From contig JABYQR010000213.1 of NCBI GenBank assembly GCA_022592445.1, forward strand, positions 16,032 to 80,031: DNA of 64,000 nt, read 5' to 3'. Position numbers and translations under genes: made by a program. The stretch's first letter is position 1; each line of letters starts with the position of its first letter. This DNA is from Cytidiella melzeri. Its lineage: Eukaryota; Basidiomycota; Agaricomycetes; Polyporales; Irpicaceae. Under the pieces are notes generated by a model. It saw only the letters and a program-made list of their open reading frames with translations, did no database searches and was not told the origin of the DNA. This document shows, in pieces, positions 10,660 through 21,055 of the stretch.

Positions 10660-11008
10660 TGACATGGATAGTCCAACAGAGACCGGATTTTTCCAACAAT
10701 GTCACCAGTTTACAGCCTTAGGCGCCTATCTAGAGCGCTTATTTTCCGGCTAGGAATGTTACTGGACCTAACCCTAACCCGGGTCACGTGACATCCTGCC
10801 TTATTTATCAATAGTCCAGACCCAAACCCTAGACTCAATCTGGAGCGGTTCCAGATCAACCTAGGCTATTGTTCTATTGTTCTCCTTCCATTGTTAGGGA
10901 TTCCCCAGGGATTCCCCAGGGATTTCCCCAGTTCTTATTGTCTTATTGTCTTTTGTCTATTGTCTTCTGTCTATTGTTAGGGATTCCCCAGGGACTCCCC
11001 AGTTTCTA
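10660..11008 (+). mobile_element. LTR-A copy 2, left half (solo LTR split by 16.3-kb segment)
   Basis: Starts TGACATGGATAG directly after GTATG (10655-10659). The matching right half, 27362-27780, ends GCGACA directly before a second GTATG (27781-27785). Joined, the halves total 768 bp, exactly the length of LTR-A copy 1, and the sequence runs through the ATTGTTCT repeat block without gap. It is a solo LTR (no internal domain adjoins it) with a 5-bp target duplication, inserted in the DUF6589 gene. It contains CACGTG next to CCCTAACCC at about 10768-10790. Confidence 0.88.
10999..11008 (+). repeat. 10-bp direct repeat, left flank of the 16.3-kb segment
   Basis: CCAGTTTCTA here recurs at 27352-27361. 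An intact LTR-A has it once at this place (for example within copies 1 and 3), so the second copy looks like a target-site duplication made when the segment 11009-27351 entered the LTR. Confidence 0.75.
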
Positions 11009-11038
11009 CTAGCGTTAGCAGGGCCGGCAAGCGGCAAG

Positions 11039-11053
11039 TACGATTCCTGAAGA
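11039..11053 (+). repeat. Inverted repeat, left end of 16.3-kb segment
   Basis: TACGATTCCTGAAGA, a perfect 15-bp match to the reverse complement of 27323-27337. Both lie within about 45 bp of the segment ends. A perfect match of this length in two such short windows is very unlikely by chance. Confidence 0.75.
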
Positions 11054-11385
11054 CTTTATGCATTTCTCACAATATCATCAATATCAATGAATTTGAAATC
11101 TTACACAGGTATCTTAAGCACCACAACATGTATAAATTGCTACAGTAATAGTCAAACTGTGTTTTTCTGTTGCCAAAATGTTTCAGTTTACATCACTCAT
11201 GATTCCGTCATATTCAGTATGTCTACCTGTACTTATACCCTTGTGAAACCACAGATCTCTGTTATCACTTACTATACAGGATGTATAGTGATTTTTTCCA
11301 TAGTAAATGATGCCACGCAGTTTGTAATCATATCCGCTAACGTTCATGACATGTTGAAATCTGAAAACCAGCTCTTGCTCGTATT
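11054..11385. other. AT-rich spacer, left part of the 16.3-kb segment
   Basis: AT-rich sequence between the left inverted repeat and the Harbinger element. A plus-strand ORF from 11087 runs on into the Harbinger inverted repeat and has no recognisable motif. Nothing functional is seen. Confidence 0.5.
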
Positions 11386-11431
11386 AGGGTCGTTCAAAGT
11401 TGGCGCAGCTCCGCCGCTCGCAGCTCGCAGC
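11386..11431 (+). repeat. Harbinger copy 2 left terminal inverted repeat
   Basis: 46 bp identical to the reverse complement of 14401-14446. It contains GC-rich sub-repeats CCGCTCGCAG / CTCGCAG. The same terminal sequence, with substitutions, ends copy 1 at 1530. Confidence 0.93.
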
Positions 11432-11557
11432 ACCGGCTTTGCGACCGGCCCGGTGTGCGCTAAATGTACTTGGTAGTCACGGCAATGTAACGCAGCGACA
11501 ATTGTAATCAATTTTCTTTGCTTGCACTTCCTTCACCATTCTCAACCATCCTCAGCT

Positions 11558-12855
11558 ATGCCTTACACTCCATATCGCACAGAGATCACTCGAGCATACC
11601 TCCGGAGCATGCTGCTTCGGGAAATCATTAATCCTTCTGACAATCTTGAAGACGCTCTTATGCAGCTTCAAACTGATGTTGGCATTCTTGCCGCCGTCAT
11701 GCAAGCACGCTACCTTTGTGCACGACCTCCTGTCCTAAAAGTCCCCAACTTGCATCTTGCATGGGTGTATGCCCAAAGTCCTCACACTCATAACCGGTTT
11801 CAGAGCATGCTTCGTGTGTCTCCAGAGGTGTTTCAAACACTTTTGAACTTGATTGACGACCATATTGTTTTCACCAACAATTCCAACAATTCACAGGCAC
11901 CAGTGGAGATGCAGCTAGCTGTGACACTGTACCGTTTGGGACGGTATGGCAATGGTGCTTCAGTAGAGGACATTGCGAGAACCGCTGGGGTTTCAGAGGG
12001 CACAGTGGTGCTATATACTCAACGTTGCTTTGATGCTATTGAGTCTCTTCACGATCTCTTCGTTCAAAGGTTGACACCGGAGGAGAAGGAGAAGGAAAAG
12101 GTGTGGATGGATGAGCACTTAGGATTTCGTGGAACCTGGCGAAATGGCTGGGTGATGTATGATGGTACAATTGTTGCCCTCTTCTCAAAGCCAGGCCAGA
12201 ATAGTGATGCATACTACACTCGTAAGTGCAATTACGGACTTAATGTTCAGGTATGTGTCAAACCACAATGATATCCAAAGTCTTCATTCAATTCTCTCAG
12301 ATTGGAAACATCCCATCTTCTTTGCGGATTGTGGACTACTCGCATGGACTTGTTGGTTCCGCTCACAATGCAAGTACCTTTGAGCACACTGCTGCTGCAA
12401 AGTTTTCCGATTGGTTTTTTGAAGAGGGCGAGTTTGCATGGACTGACTCAGCATATCCTTGTAATGCAAGGACAATTCCTGTTCACAAGAAACCAGCATC
12501 TCTTCACCCACACAACAAGCTTTTTGATGCTGTTGTTGCTGGCTTTCGTGTCCGGTCAGAGCACTGCATGGGTGCTTTGAAAGGTCGCTGGCAGTGCTTG
12601 AGAGGACTCTGAGTTCCAATCCGCAATAACAACGAGCATTTGCAGGCTTGTTGCTGGATTACAATTGCAATTATTCTCCACAATCTTTGCATTGATGTAG
12701 AGGGATGTGAGAACATGGACAAATTTATTGGTGAACTTGCAGGACAAGAGGGCGGACAAGATGTTGGGGAGGCACAAGAGGAATTAGATGCTGCAGAAAA
12801 CAATAGCAAACGGCAGCAGCTAGTTGATGAACTTGTAGCTTTTAAAGCATTATAG
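11558..12855 (+). pseudogene. Harbinger DDE transposase, copy 2
   Basis: Two exons: 11558-12250 and 12301-12855, separated by a 50-nt GTATGT...CTCAG intron. The start is ATG at 11558 (MPYTPYRTEI). The N-terminal part has a helix-turn-helix-like stretch (VEDIARTAGVSEGTVVLYTQR). The catalytic half has MYDGTIV (first Asp), GSAHNAS where copy 1 has GSAHDAS, TDSAYP, and RVRSEHCMGALKG (Glu). The CGA codon of copy 1 (R in GLRVP) is TGA here at 12610-12612, truncating the last 81 codons. Both changes are CpG transitions. An active relative could still mobilise the element in trans through its intact ends. Confidence 0.9.
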
Positions 12856-12940
12856 ATGATTAAAGTTCAGGTATATAGAATATCTACATCAGAATCAAGA
12901 CAATTGTTGGGTATGTTGTATTCTACGCAGAAGAGCCAAC

Positions 12941-14229
12941 CTATTCATCATCAGATGGAAGTGGTCCATTCTCAGCATCCCATTCAGGAGAACCGTCACG
13001 TTGGGAAGGACCAGCAAGCTCATCTGAAAGACGAGGACGTTTACGAGACTCACTCGTTGAACTTGCAAGAAGCTCTTTCAGCTTCTTGCGGTACTCTTCA
13101 AGAGTCCAAACTCCTGCCCTGTACTCCTCAAGTAGCTGTGTGCGCTCAAAACGAGCATCTTCACGCCGGCGATGCTCAGCAAGGGATGCAGCGTTTTCTC
13201 TGCAACTTCATCAGCATATGCATGTTCACAAAAGACTGAACACACCTTGCAAAGTCCAAGAGCATAGCATCTATCCCACGCTTCTTGCTCACCGGCTGGA
13301 TAGAAGCCTGAAGACGTTCAAGCTTCTCAGCAGACATGTTGACAGAGGCCTTTGGACCACGACTAGAGTGCGGGGGAGCTGATGAGGGCACTGGTGATGG
13401 CGGACCATTGGTTGCGTCATCTCCAAAAGTGCGGAATGTAGGAGAGTTCGGAGCTGTATCAGGGGTAGGCTCAGGACGATTGTTGAGTGGCTGAAGATGG
13501 ATAGTACGCCTTCCCAGAGGTCCAATTCCTGTTGTGATGGCAATGGGAGTGATGTTTGGCCTCTCAGACAAGAGGCGGTGAAGAGCCGGAAAGAAGGGGA
13601 ACTTCTTTGTGATCTCTTCTGCAAAGAGTTGACATAAATAAGAATAGCAGTGCCAAAATGTGTGAACATACCCCATAAGTTCTTAGCCACCTCTGGAGTC
13701 TCAGCATTTGGACCCTCTGCAGGGATATAGTGCTTCAGAAACTCAGACCCATGTTCATCTGCTGCTTCCTCATCATCGTCACGAAGGCCACCTCCAGTAA
13801 CAACCAGACGAGCCTTCTGCTTCCTGTATGTCCTGATGAGCCTGTGAATTCAATTGAGCAGGTACATGGGAGCAGAGACCATGATGTTCAACACACCCTT
13901 CAAGCTTAGCCTTAATCTTGTTTGCTAGCTTTGCACCATCAAGCTCATGCAGCTCTGGAAAGAGAGCCTTCCCAATCCGACCATACACTGTAATTTTCCT
14001 GTCTCCACTTGTATTCTAATCAGTGAAATGGATCAGTATAGCTACTTGACCAATTTCCCGTGCCTCATACCTCATCAGCCTGCTTTCCAAACAGCACCTT
14101 CCGGTTTTCCGACTTCTCTGCAAGCTCCAGCAGCTGCCAGGTCATTTGCTCTTGCCAATCCAGCTGTGGGAAAGGCTTGGCCAGCTCCTTTACAGCCTTC
14201 TTCTTCCCAGCAGACACAGCACAAGACAT
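12941..14229 (-). CDS. Harbinger accessory protein (Myb/SANT-like DNA-binding type)
   Basis: The second gene of the Harbinger element, convergent with the transposase. My splice model has five exons (14229-14071, 14015-13897, 13841-13672, 13618-13246, 13199-12941) with GT-AG introns and an open 359-aa frame ending TAG at 12943-12941. The N-terminal region (LDWQEQMTWQLLELAEKSE ... KLANKIKAKLEGLIRTYRKQKARLVVTGGGL) resembles the trihelix/Myb-like domain of Harbinger partner proteins. The middle has ELFPF-like KKFPFFPALHRLLSERP, and the C-terminus is a charged coiled coil (LAEHRRREDARFERTQLLEEY). Such partners usually help transposase enter the nucleus and bind the ends (family knowledge). No stop or frameshift is seen. 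Confidence 0.75.
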
Positions 14230-14400
14230 AGTATGAGATTTGTCAAAAGAGTGTGAGATGTAAGGACAGTGAGAGGTTGAGTCTGTGCTACTCGAAGACT
14301 ACAGTAGACACGAAGCGCACCGACTGCGACGACGGCGACTGCGCTGTGACAGAATGTGACCACTTACGTTATATTCCGCTTTGGGGCAATTGACGCCCGC

Positions 14401-14446
14401 GCTGCGAGCTGCGAGCGGCGGAGCTGCGCCAACTTTGAACGACCCT
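14401..14446 (-). repeat. Harbinger copy 2 right terminal inverted repeat
   Basis: 46 bp, perfect reverse complement of 11386-11431, followed by the ATT duplication at 14447-14449. Confidence 0.93.
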
Positions 14447-16117
14447 ATTGTTGGGTAAGTGCCTCGCCGGTGCAACTCACACTACGCAGAATTTCCCGGA
14501 CTATACAGTTGATTGGGAATTCAACCTAGAAGTACCTACATCATGTATCTAGAACTTGTCTTCTCTTCTATTAAGTGGTTTACCTTGTCTTGCACGTGCC
14601 CAATCCTCACTCCAATAGTGCTATACACATTGCAATGAACGGCAGTGCGTGGTCAAATTTTTATATGTTCTCCATTATGCTGTGACAGTCACTGCATTTT
14701 CTTAGACTTTGTTCTCAATAGAGCTGTCATCCATGCAGAAGTAGTTGGATCATTACACATTTCTGCTTGATTTGCTTTATCTCTCCACGCAGACTTTGTA
14801 CATTGCCACATTAGAGAGTTGAAAAATAAGCTGGAAGATATATCTTCCTCACATAATATGCAGTATACAGTTTTGACAATATGGCTAACATCAGGTTTGA
14901 GTAGGAATTCACATAATTCTCTAACATTATTGCCTGTTGTACTGATTGAGCACATACTTGGATCTTTCCGATAAAACTCAAGCTGTATACGGTCTTGAGC
15001 TTCATCTATATCCTCTGAGTCAGTATCTACACCTTCAAACATGTCACAAAATATTTTTCAAATATTCATTTTTGTCGTTGATGTCAATTTATGCCATTCC
15101 TCTGGTGTATACCTCATGATGCTCAATATATATAGTGGACAGACTACCAAATGCACAGCTATATGCTTGACCATTCCATGAAAATCCTGTAGGACCATTG
15201 ATTACAGGTATACAGTCATTGATATTTTTTTCTGACATTTAGCAGGCCGGGTAGAAGTTTCCAGAGGTTCAGCTACTTCATGTCTACACTTATTATGAAT
15301 ACAAACACCTTCTAGCTTACTCAGTTGACTGATCTGTACAGTACCCTGAGCAGGAATATATTGTCTGGCATCAGTATAAACTCCCAATGGTTTTTTCTTG
15401 GTAGCTTCAGGTTTAAATGTATATTGTTTTGTTGGTCACAAGAACTGATAAGATCTTGATGCTGACCATCTTTGCTATGATTAGTATGATAAAAATCAAT
15501 GTTGCTCAAGAAGACATACTGCAAGTTCATGAGCACCACGGCAATATTGGAGATCTTCCCACCACTCCAGCGTAGATTTTCCAGACAACTCTCCATCAAA
15601 TAGGAATTCAATACACCAGTAAGCTTCAAGCTGTCATTTTAGCTCTAGTGATGCATGTAGGTGATGCTACTTAGAGTGTATACTAATAGTCATGCATACC
15701 ATCTTGCAGTCTTCATGAGTGCATCTCACAATGTATAAGGTGTTAGTTGTGAATGCAAGACAATCAGGAACTCAGGGTGAGCAAGAACTTGAACTTGAAT
15801 CACCCAAACATTGACTATATCATCAATTACCAGTTCATACCAATGAATACCAATACTAACCAATGCCAATACTATTAAATACATTATTATTCAATATCCA
15901 ACATGTGACATTGGTATTCAATGGTAATCATAAATACAGCCCAGTTGGAATATTTAATGCTATTTGCTAAGCACTACTTCCAGGGTAAAAAACTCCATCC
16001 AGCCCTTGCACTGAGGGCTTGTTGTTGATTCCATGTAATCAGACCTCTCAAAATCTGTAGCATTTATAACATTTGCCAACAATTATATGCATGACATTTT
16101 TGCTGGTCTATGCCCTC
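14447..16117. other. AT-rich region with decayed minus-strand ORFs
   Basis: No intact gene. Minus-strand frames at 15629-15321 (MKLTGVLNSYLMESC, KDGQHQDLISS), around 15230-15100 (NGPTGFSWNGQAYSCAFGSL) and 15042-14689 (MFEGVDTDSEDIDEAQDRIQ) may be pieces of one degraded protein broken by stops and shifts. The run of conserved-looking aromatic and Cys residues suggests a former element-encoded protein, but I do not recognise the family. Near 15830-15960 the sequence is rich in ACCAAT/ATTGGT inverted motifs. Confidence 0.35.
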
Positions 16118-16154
16118 GGTGTTACTTACATGTTACTTACATGTAAGTAACACC
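16118..16154. repeat. Short perfect palindrome (16-bp arms, 5-nt loop)
   Basis: GGTGTTACTTACATGT at 16118-16133 is the reverse complement of 16139-16154. It lies downstream of RPP40-like (minus strand) and could form a hairpin in its 3' flank. It may also be a tiny foldback element; no duplication was seen at its ends. Confidence 0.55.
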
Positions 16155-16468
16155 ATTTACTGCCACGTGTTTGTTAATATTGACTCACTGACAGAACCCT
16201 AGGTTCGAGACTAAAAACACCAGACATTCTTGTCCTTTGCTCCCAAAACAGGAAGGCAGCGCACGTGGCAGCGTGCAGAGGGTCAGAGACCGAGACTACT
16301 ATGCTAGCTATGGACGGAGCATTGCCTAGCCTGCCCCGCAGCGGCTCGCAATCGATGGCAGCCACATCTCACACCTTCAAAAATTCTGACGTCCTTCAAC
16401 AGAGCGCTGTAGAGCCAAGGTTAGCCATATGAGACATACAGGCTGAGTACCACAAATCCACTCGTTCA

Positions 16469-17810
16469 TCAGCCAAGACAAGAGTCCCATTTACCGATAG
16501 ACTCTCCCAACACCCAGTGCGTCGTCTGCAACCCATCCGTATCATTTCTCTGCAACACCAAACTCCAGGTATCCTCAGACTTGTTACTTGGCACTCGCTG
16601 CTGCTTTGCGGTGGTCCGGCTGTACGTGACGGGAGACTGGAGGATGGCATGTCCTGTTACTGAAATTAAAGGGATCGAGGAACTGTGACGGGACAACAAG
16701 CTTTTGGGGTACGTACTCGGCTGCTGAGACTGTGTCGAGGACTCTGCGCAGGAAGGAACGCGGGATGAATCCTTTCCAACACATGTGCACGAGGTTTCCC
16801 ACTTTTGAGGTTTCAGGAGGCTCGTAGACTGCGATGTATGGATCTGGATGATCGTTGGCTTGTAGTCTGAGTTGAAAGTTGCAGTTAAGGTGCTATGAAC
16901 TGGGGTCACGCCTCGCACTTGCCTTTCTGAGCCTAGACACGCCATACCGACCCACTCAAACAATGCAGACACCTCTTCCTCCCAATCCTCTTTGTCCTGT
17001 GGATGAGATGCGAGCAGAGGTGTCGGTATGTGCGCAGTACGTGTTATCCGTGTGATGGGGCATATTTCATGTCTGTCTCCTTCCAAGTTATTTGTATTTG
17101 TCTTGGCCTCGTGATGAAAAACGACCTCCCAAAGCCCCCTACGCTGGTCCCAGCTTTCGATTGAGTGTTTCAATTTGGAAGACAGCTGTGCCAGTTGCTG
17201 CAAAGAGATTCTATAGGCTGTCGAGATCGAATTCAAACTCACTAGAAACGGGAGCAACAGGCCCAAAGCTCACTCATGTTCCTTCCAAGGTAGTCGCGTC
17301 CCATCTCCGCTGCTAAACCTCTGCCAGGTGTCTTTTCCCATGGAGATCGACAGTGTTTCACTGTCAAAGTACCACGAATCGTCGTCATGAGGTCCAGGAA
17401 GGCCCACGGCTACCACCGACCTAGTAGCCGCACCTCAAATAAGCAATCCACCAACGTCAATCGTGCTGACACCCACCTATCGACCTCCTCCCCAGCATTG
17501 GTTTCAAAGCGGTACACCAGAGCATACTGTATAAAATCTGGCAGGCTCCATTGGCATCGACGGTATGTTGTGGTCAACTGATTCAGTCTTGCTTGGAGGT
17601 CCGAGTTGGTTAGCAGCGGGAACACAATGTCTATCTTCCATTTTTAGTGAGAAGGAGTCAAAGCAAGTGGGAGTCCACAGTCGGACGTACCTGCTGTGTG
17701 AATGGACGCGTTGAGACCAGCTTGTTGATGACATTTGTCTCTGAACGCGGCGAGGCAAAAGTCCCTGTAGTGTATAAAACCCTCTTGGGAGTTGGGACAG
17801 GTACTTTCAT
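16469..17810 (-). CDS. RPP40: RNase P/MRP protein subunit p40-like (RPP40 family)
   Basis: Nuclear tRNA-processing RNase P subunit of the RPP40 family. Six exons in my model (17810-17691, 17634-17477, 17420-17274, 17210-16923, 16866-16717, 16682-16469) give an uninterrupted 358-aa protein, close to the human length. Matches to the family are ALFEWVGMACLGSER (human ELFDWLGAV), YIAVYEPPE, GFIPRSFLRRVLD, and SVTGHAILQSPVTY followed by WSLVLQR. Intron 4 starts GC, not GT (GCAAGT donor), and intron 5 is only 34 nt. The start is ATG at 17810; a MULE lies 38 bp upstream. It originally shared a divergent promoter with panC. It looks intact. Confidence 0.82.
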
Positions 17811-17848
17811 ACGGTAACAGTAGGGTTCAGTATGGCGCGTGCCCGGTG

Positions 17849-18133
17849 ACTTGACGTTAATCTCCCACCCAATTGTCAGCACTAAACAAACTCCGCTAGG
17901 CGCGGGCTGATGGCGCCAAACCGAGGACTCGGCGCGGGACTTAGATGATTTTCAGAGTGCGGCAAGCCCGTCAATAGGTGTACAACAGGTTCCGCAGAAA
18001 TACATACGATAACAAAGAGTACATTTTGAGTCTATACAACTGATGCCTTGAGATACATAGGATAATAAAGAGTACAGTTCTAACATCATAACAAAGGGTA
18101 CATTTTGAGTCTATAGAACTGATGCCTCAGACT
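17849..18133 (+). repeat. MULE left terminal inverted repeat
   Basis: Matches the reverse complement of 22899-23184 with scattered substitutions. The GC-rich outer part (GCGCGGGCTGATGGCGCC) grades into an AT-rich inner part with repeated AACAAAGAGTACATTTTGAG units (two or three tandem-like copies), possible transposase-binding sites. Confidence 0.9.
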
Positions 18134-20361
18134 TTTGTGAGCTCCTCAACAGCTAGTCACATAGTAATCTTAGGCAATTACATAGGACAATAAATATAAT
18201 TGAAGGGTAAAATTTTCAGTATATAAGAGTGTACATATTCTAGTATATAAGTCTGTTACATAGTGTACAAAACCTTACTGATGGCATTGTGAATCTTCCA
18301 ATTCCCTCTTTCTAGTAAAGCACTATTCATGCCTCTGTCAGGCTCTTTGTTTCTTCTGTTTGCACTGCTCACATACTCACACATGTTTCACAGTGTAGCA
18401 TGGTTACTTATATTGCATTTGGAACAGCTCCCTTTCCCTTTTCCGGTACAGCTCTATTCATATCTTTGCCATGCTATGCTTCTGTTTCCTTGGTTTTCTC
18501 AACTTACGCAGGTTTTGTCTTCTGTTTGTGCCGCTTGCATGCTCATACATGTTTTGCAGTGTATCATAGTTACTCAAACTGGTTTAGAACAGCCTCTCCC
18601 AGACTGTATAAATATATGGGCCTCTGCCCTTGCAAACACCTCAAATCTTCCAATCTATCTCTGAGGTGTAAGTACTCTCTCAGTGTCTTACTTTGTACTC
18701 TTACTAATACAGTCTTTTAGCTGAGACTTGTGTCTTTATAGGTGAATACATACAGTGCATATGATCTATTTTTGAGGTCTGACCAGTTGTATATCATTAT
18801 TCTTTCACACAAGCTCTCAAATTTAAACTGTTAAAGCCAGAAGTTGTTGACATCCCGTGCTACAAAATTCAGGTACAAAACTCTTCAAATGCAATCAATC
18901 TTACAAAACTCATGTTTACTCAATTGAAGTCATATAGCTATGGCAACTACGCAGCTGTGCACCCGGTGCCATGTTGACAAAGAGCTCTCAGAGTTCCGGA
19001 GCCGTACCAAGGATGGTCAAGGTGGAAGAAAAGGAGACCCCACTAGCAAGTGTAATGCATGTATGACTAGGGAGCGTGACTACCGACAAAAGCGCAAACA
19101 GCCAGAAGATCATGTTGAGATTGGCAATGAGGATGCAGATGAACTTTCCTGGCAAATTAGCTCTGATACTCCTGTGGTTTCACTGCTCGAACTTCAAGCT
19201 CATCTAAAAGAATGTGCCGACCCAAATAGGCCACATTCGTTTCGATTTGCAATGCAAGTGGACTGCGCGAGCATAGCTCCTATTTCAATGGAGTCTCTTT
19301 TAAGAGCTGAGGAGCTAGCTAAGTTGGTGGGCATGAGCACTTTGTGGCGCTGGACGTAAGTGATTGAGGGACTTATTGCATACCAAACTGATTATTGTTA
19401 TGGTTACAGCCATGAGAAAAGCCGAAAGCGTATTCGCACAGAAGACACAGTCTATGGATTCAGTTGCGTACAGTCGGATGAGCGGGAACATAAACAGAAG
19501 GTTCCCAAGGGAAAGAGCCGCGACACAACCAGAATGGACCGCTTTTCATGTCATGGATGGCTGTTTATCACTGTTGCGCCTGATAGCCCGGTGATGACAA
19601 TAAAGATCAAGCACGAGGAAAATCACCATGCCTACATCGACCTTGCTCTTCCAGATAAGTGGAGAGAATACATTGAAACTCATGCTCGGAATCAGACTCC
19701 AAATCAGGTATGGGTATCACTTGTCTAGAGCAGTCCTGTTTTACAGTATGCCCTATAGATCTGGCAGCATATTCTCCGTGAGGAGGCGGCAACCAAGAAT
19801 GTCAACAACATAGACATCTCCTTCAAGGAGAAGTCTGTATATTACTACTGGCATGTCATCTGCTGTCAAGAGTGAAAACTTGATCCTGATCCCATTGAGT
19901 CGGCTCGGTTGTTTATCTTGGGTGGTGGCAACGAGCATCAAGTAGCCTTACTCAACGTGGAGCCAGCACCAGGAGTTTGGGTTGTTGCTTTCCAGGTCAC
20001 AGATTTCATGGATACATGTGGAAAGAGTACACGAGAGCTGGCAATGGACTTCACATGTAAGTCCTTCAATAACATGCATGTCTGGCTTTTACTTACATAT
20101 GGAATGAGTTGGCACAAATGGAAACAATGGCGAGCTCTTTGCTGCTGTTGCTGGTGTACAAGGCTCTGGCATACCGTTGGCATATTGCCTCATTCAGACC
20201 TCTGATGGTGCAGGAAAAGGAGCTAAAGAGGCCACACTTCGGAGCTTTTTGTATCAGCTCCGTAAGCTTGGTGTAAGCCCAGAGTACACGCTTTCTGACA
20301 AGGATTGGTCAGAAATCAATGCAATGCGCACAGTTTGGCCCCGTGCAAAACACCAGCTTTG

Positions 20362-21055
20362 TGTCACAGATTTTCGATGTTTCTACAAGACTTGCCTTAC
20401 CAGGCAACGGTATTATTGGAATATTTAAGCGCTTGTCAAGCACTTATCCAGCGCTTATCCGGCGTTTATTTAGGCGCTTATCCAGCGCTTATCTGGTGCT
20501 TATCAGGCACCTATTCCGGCGCTTATTCTCAGTGCCTATCAATTGATGCGCTGATGTGCCTCCTGTCTCTGATGTGCTGATGCGCTCCTTTCCTTATCTG
20601 TGTATCACATGATAGAACTCTCTGGAACATTGTGGAACATGCTGGAACTATGATGTCATAGTTCTTAGAACCTTCTGGAAAAGTCTAGCCTTGTCTTAGA
20701 ACAAGCTAGAACAAGTCTAGCCTTGGGGCTGGGTCATGGGGTCAGGTCATGGGGACAATTGATATTGGTTGATTATTGAAGTGGCACCACTAGGGCATAG
20801 GGCATGCTTAGTAAGGTAGATTACTTCGCTTACTCATGTAGGTATTAGGGGTCTTAGGGTAGTACCTGGGGTCCTCCCCTTCACGTATGTATAGAGGCAC
20901 TCCTGAGGGCATATCCCCTCAGTCTTATCCACTCTGTTGATCAAGGACTACTTCGTACTCCCCAGTACTCACTCTCACCAACACTCTACTCTCTATCTCA
21001 CTATCTCCCCTTCAAGTTTAACAACTATCTGGTGAGTGTAACCTTAACTGTTACA
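20362..21055 (+). mobile_element. Solo LTR, family LTR-B
   Basis: A 694-bp LTR starting TGTCACAG and ending CTGTTACA, near-perfect terminal inversion with TG...CA ends. The duplication CTTTG lies at 20357-20361 and 21056-21060. It sits between the codons of KHQLC and FWHAL in the MULE transposase and leaves that coding sequence otherwise intact. A truncated relative is at 1652-1735. No internal domain is present, so it arose by LTR-LTR recombination. The parent element family (Gypsy or Copia) cannot be told. Confidence 0.92.
20428..20545 (+). repeat. GCGCTTATCC minisatellite in LTR-B
   Basis: Around ten degenerate tandem units of about 11-12 bp built on GCGCTTATCC (variants GTGCTTATCA, GCACCTATTC, GCGTTTATTT). 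The first units are also in the LTR-B fragment at 1715-1735. A related GGCGCCTATC/GCGCTTATT pair occurs in LTR-A at about 10713-10745. Confidence 0.7.

Larger units (their letters stand above)
11386..14446. mobile_element. PIF/Harbinger element, copy 2, complete
   Basis: A 3061-bp DNA transposon with perfect 46-bp terminal inverted repeats (11386-11431 and 14401-14446) starting AGGGTCGTTCAAAG. A 3-bp duplication ATT lies at 11383-11385 and 14447-14449. It encodes two convergent genes, as Harbinger elements do: a DDE transposase on the plus strand and a DNA-binding-type protein on the minus strand. Perfect inverted repeats argue for a recent insertion, although the transposase carries two damaging changes. 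Confidence 0.93.

Noticed and set aside
20177..20430. MULE transposase truncated at 20428
   Set aside because: The frame resumes at 21061 after the solo LTR; the truncation is only apparent.
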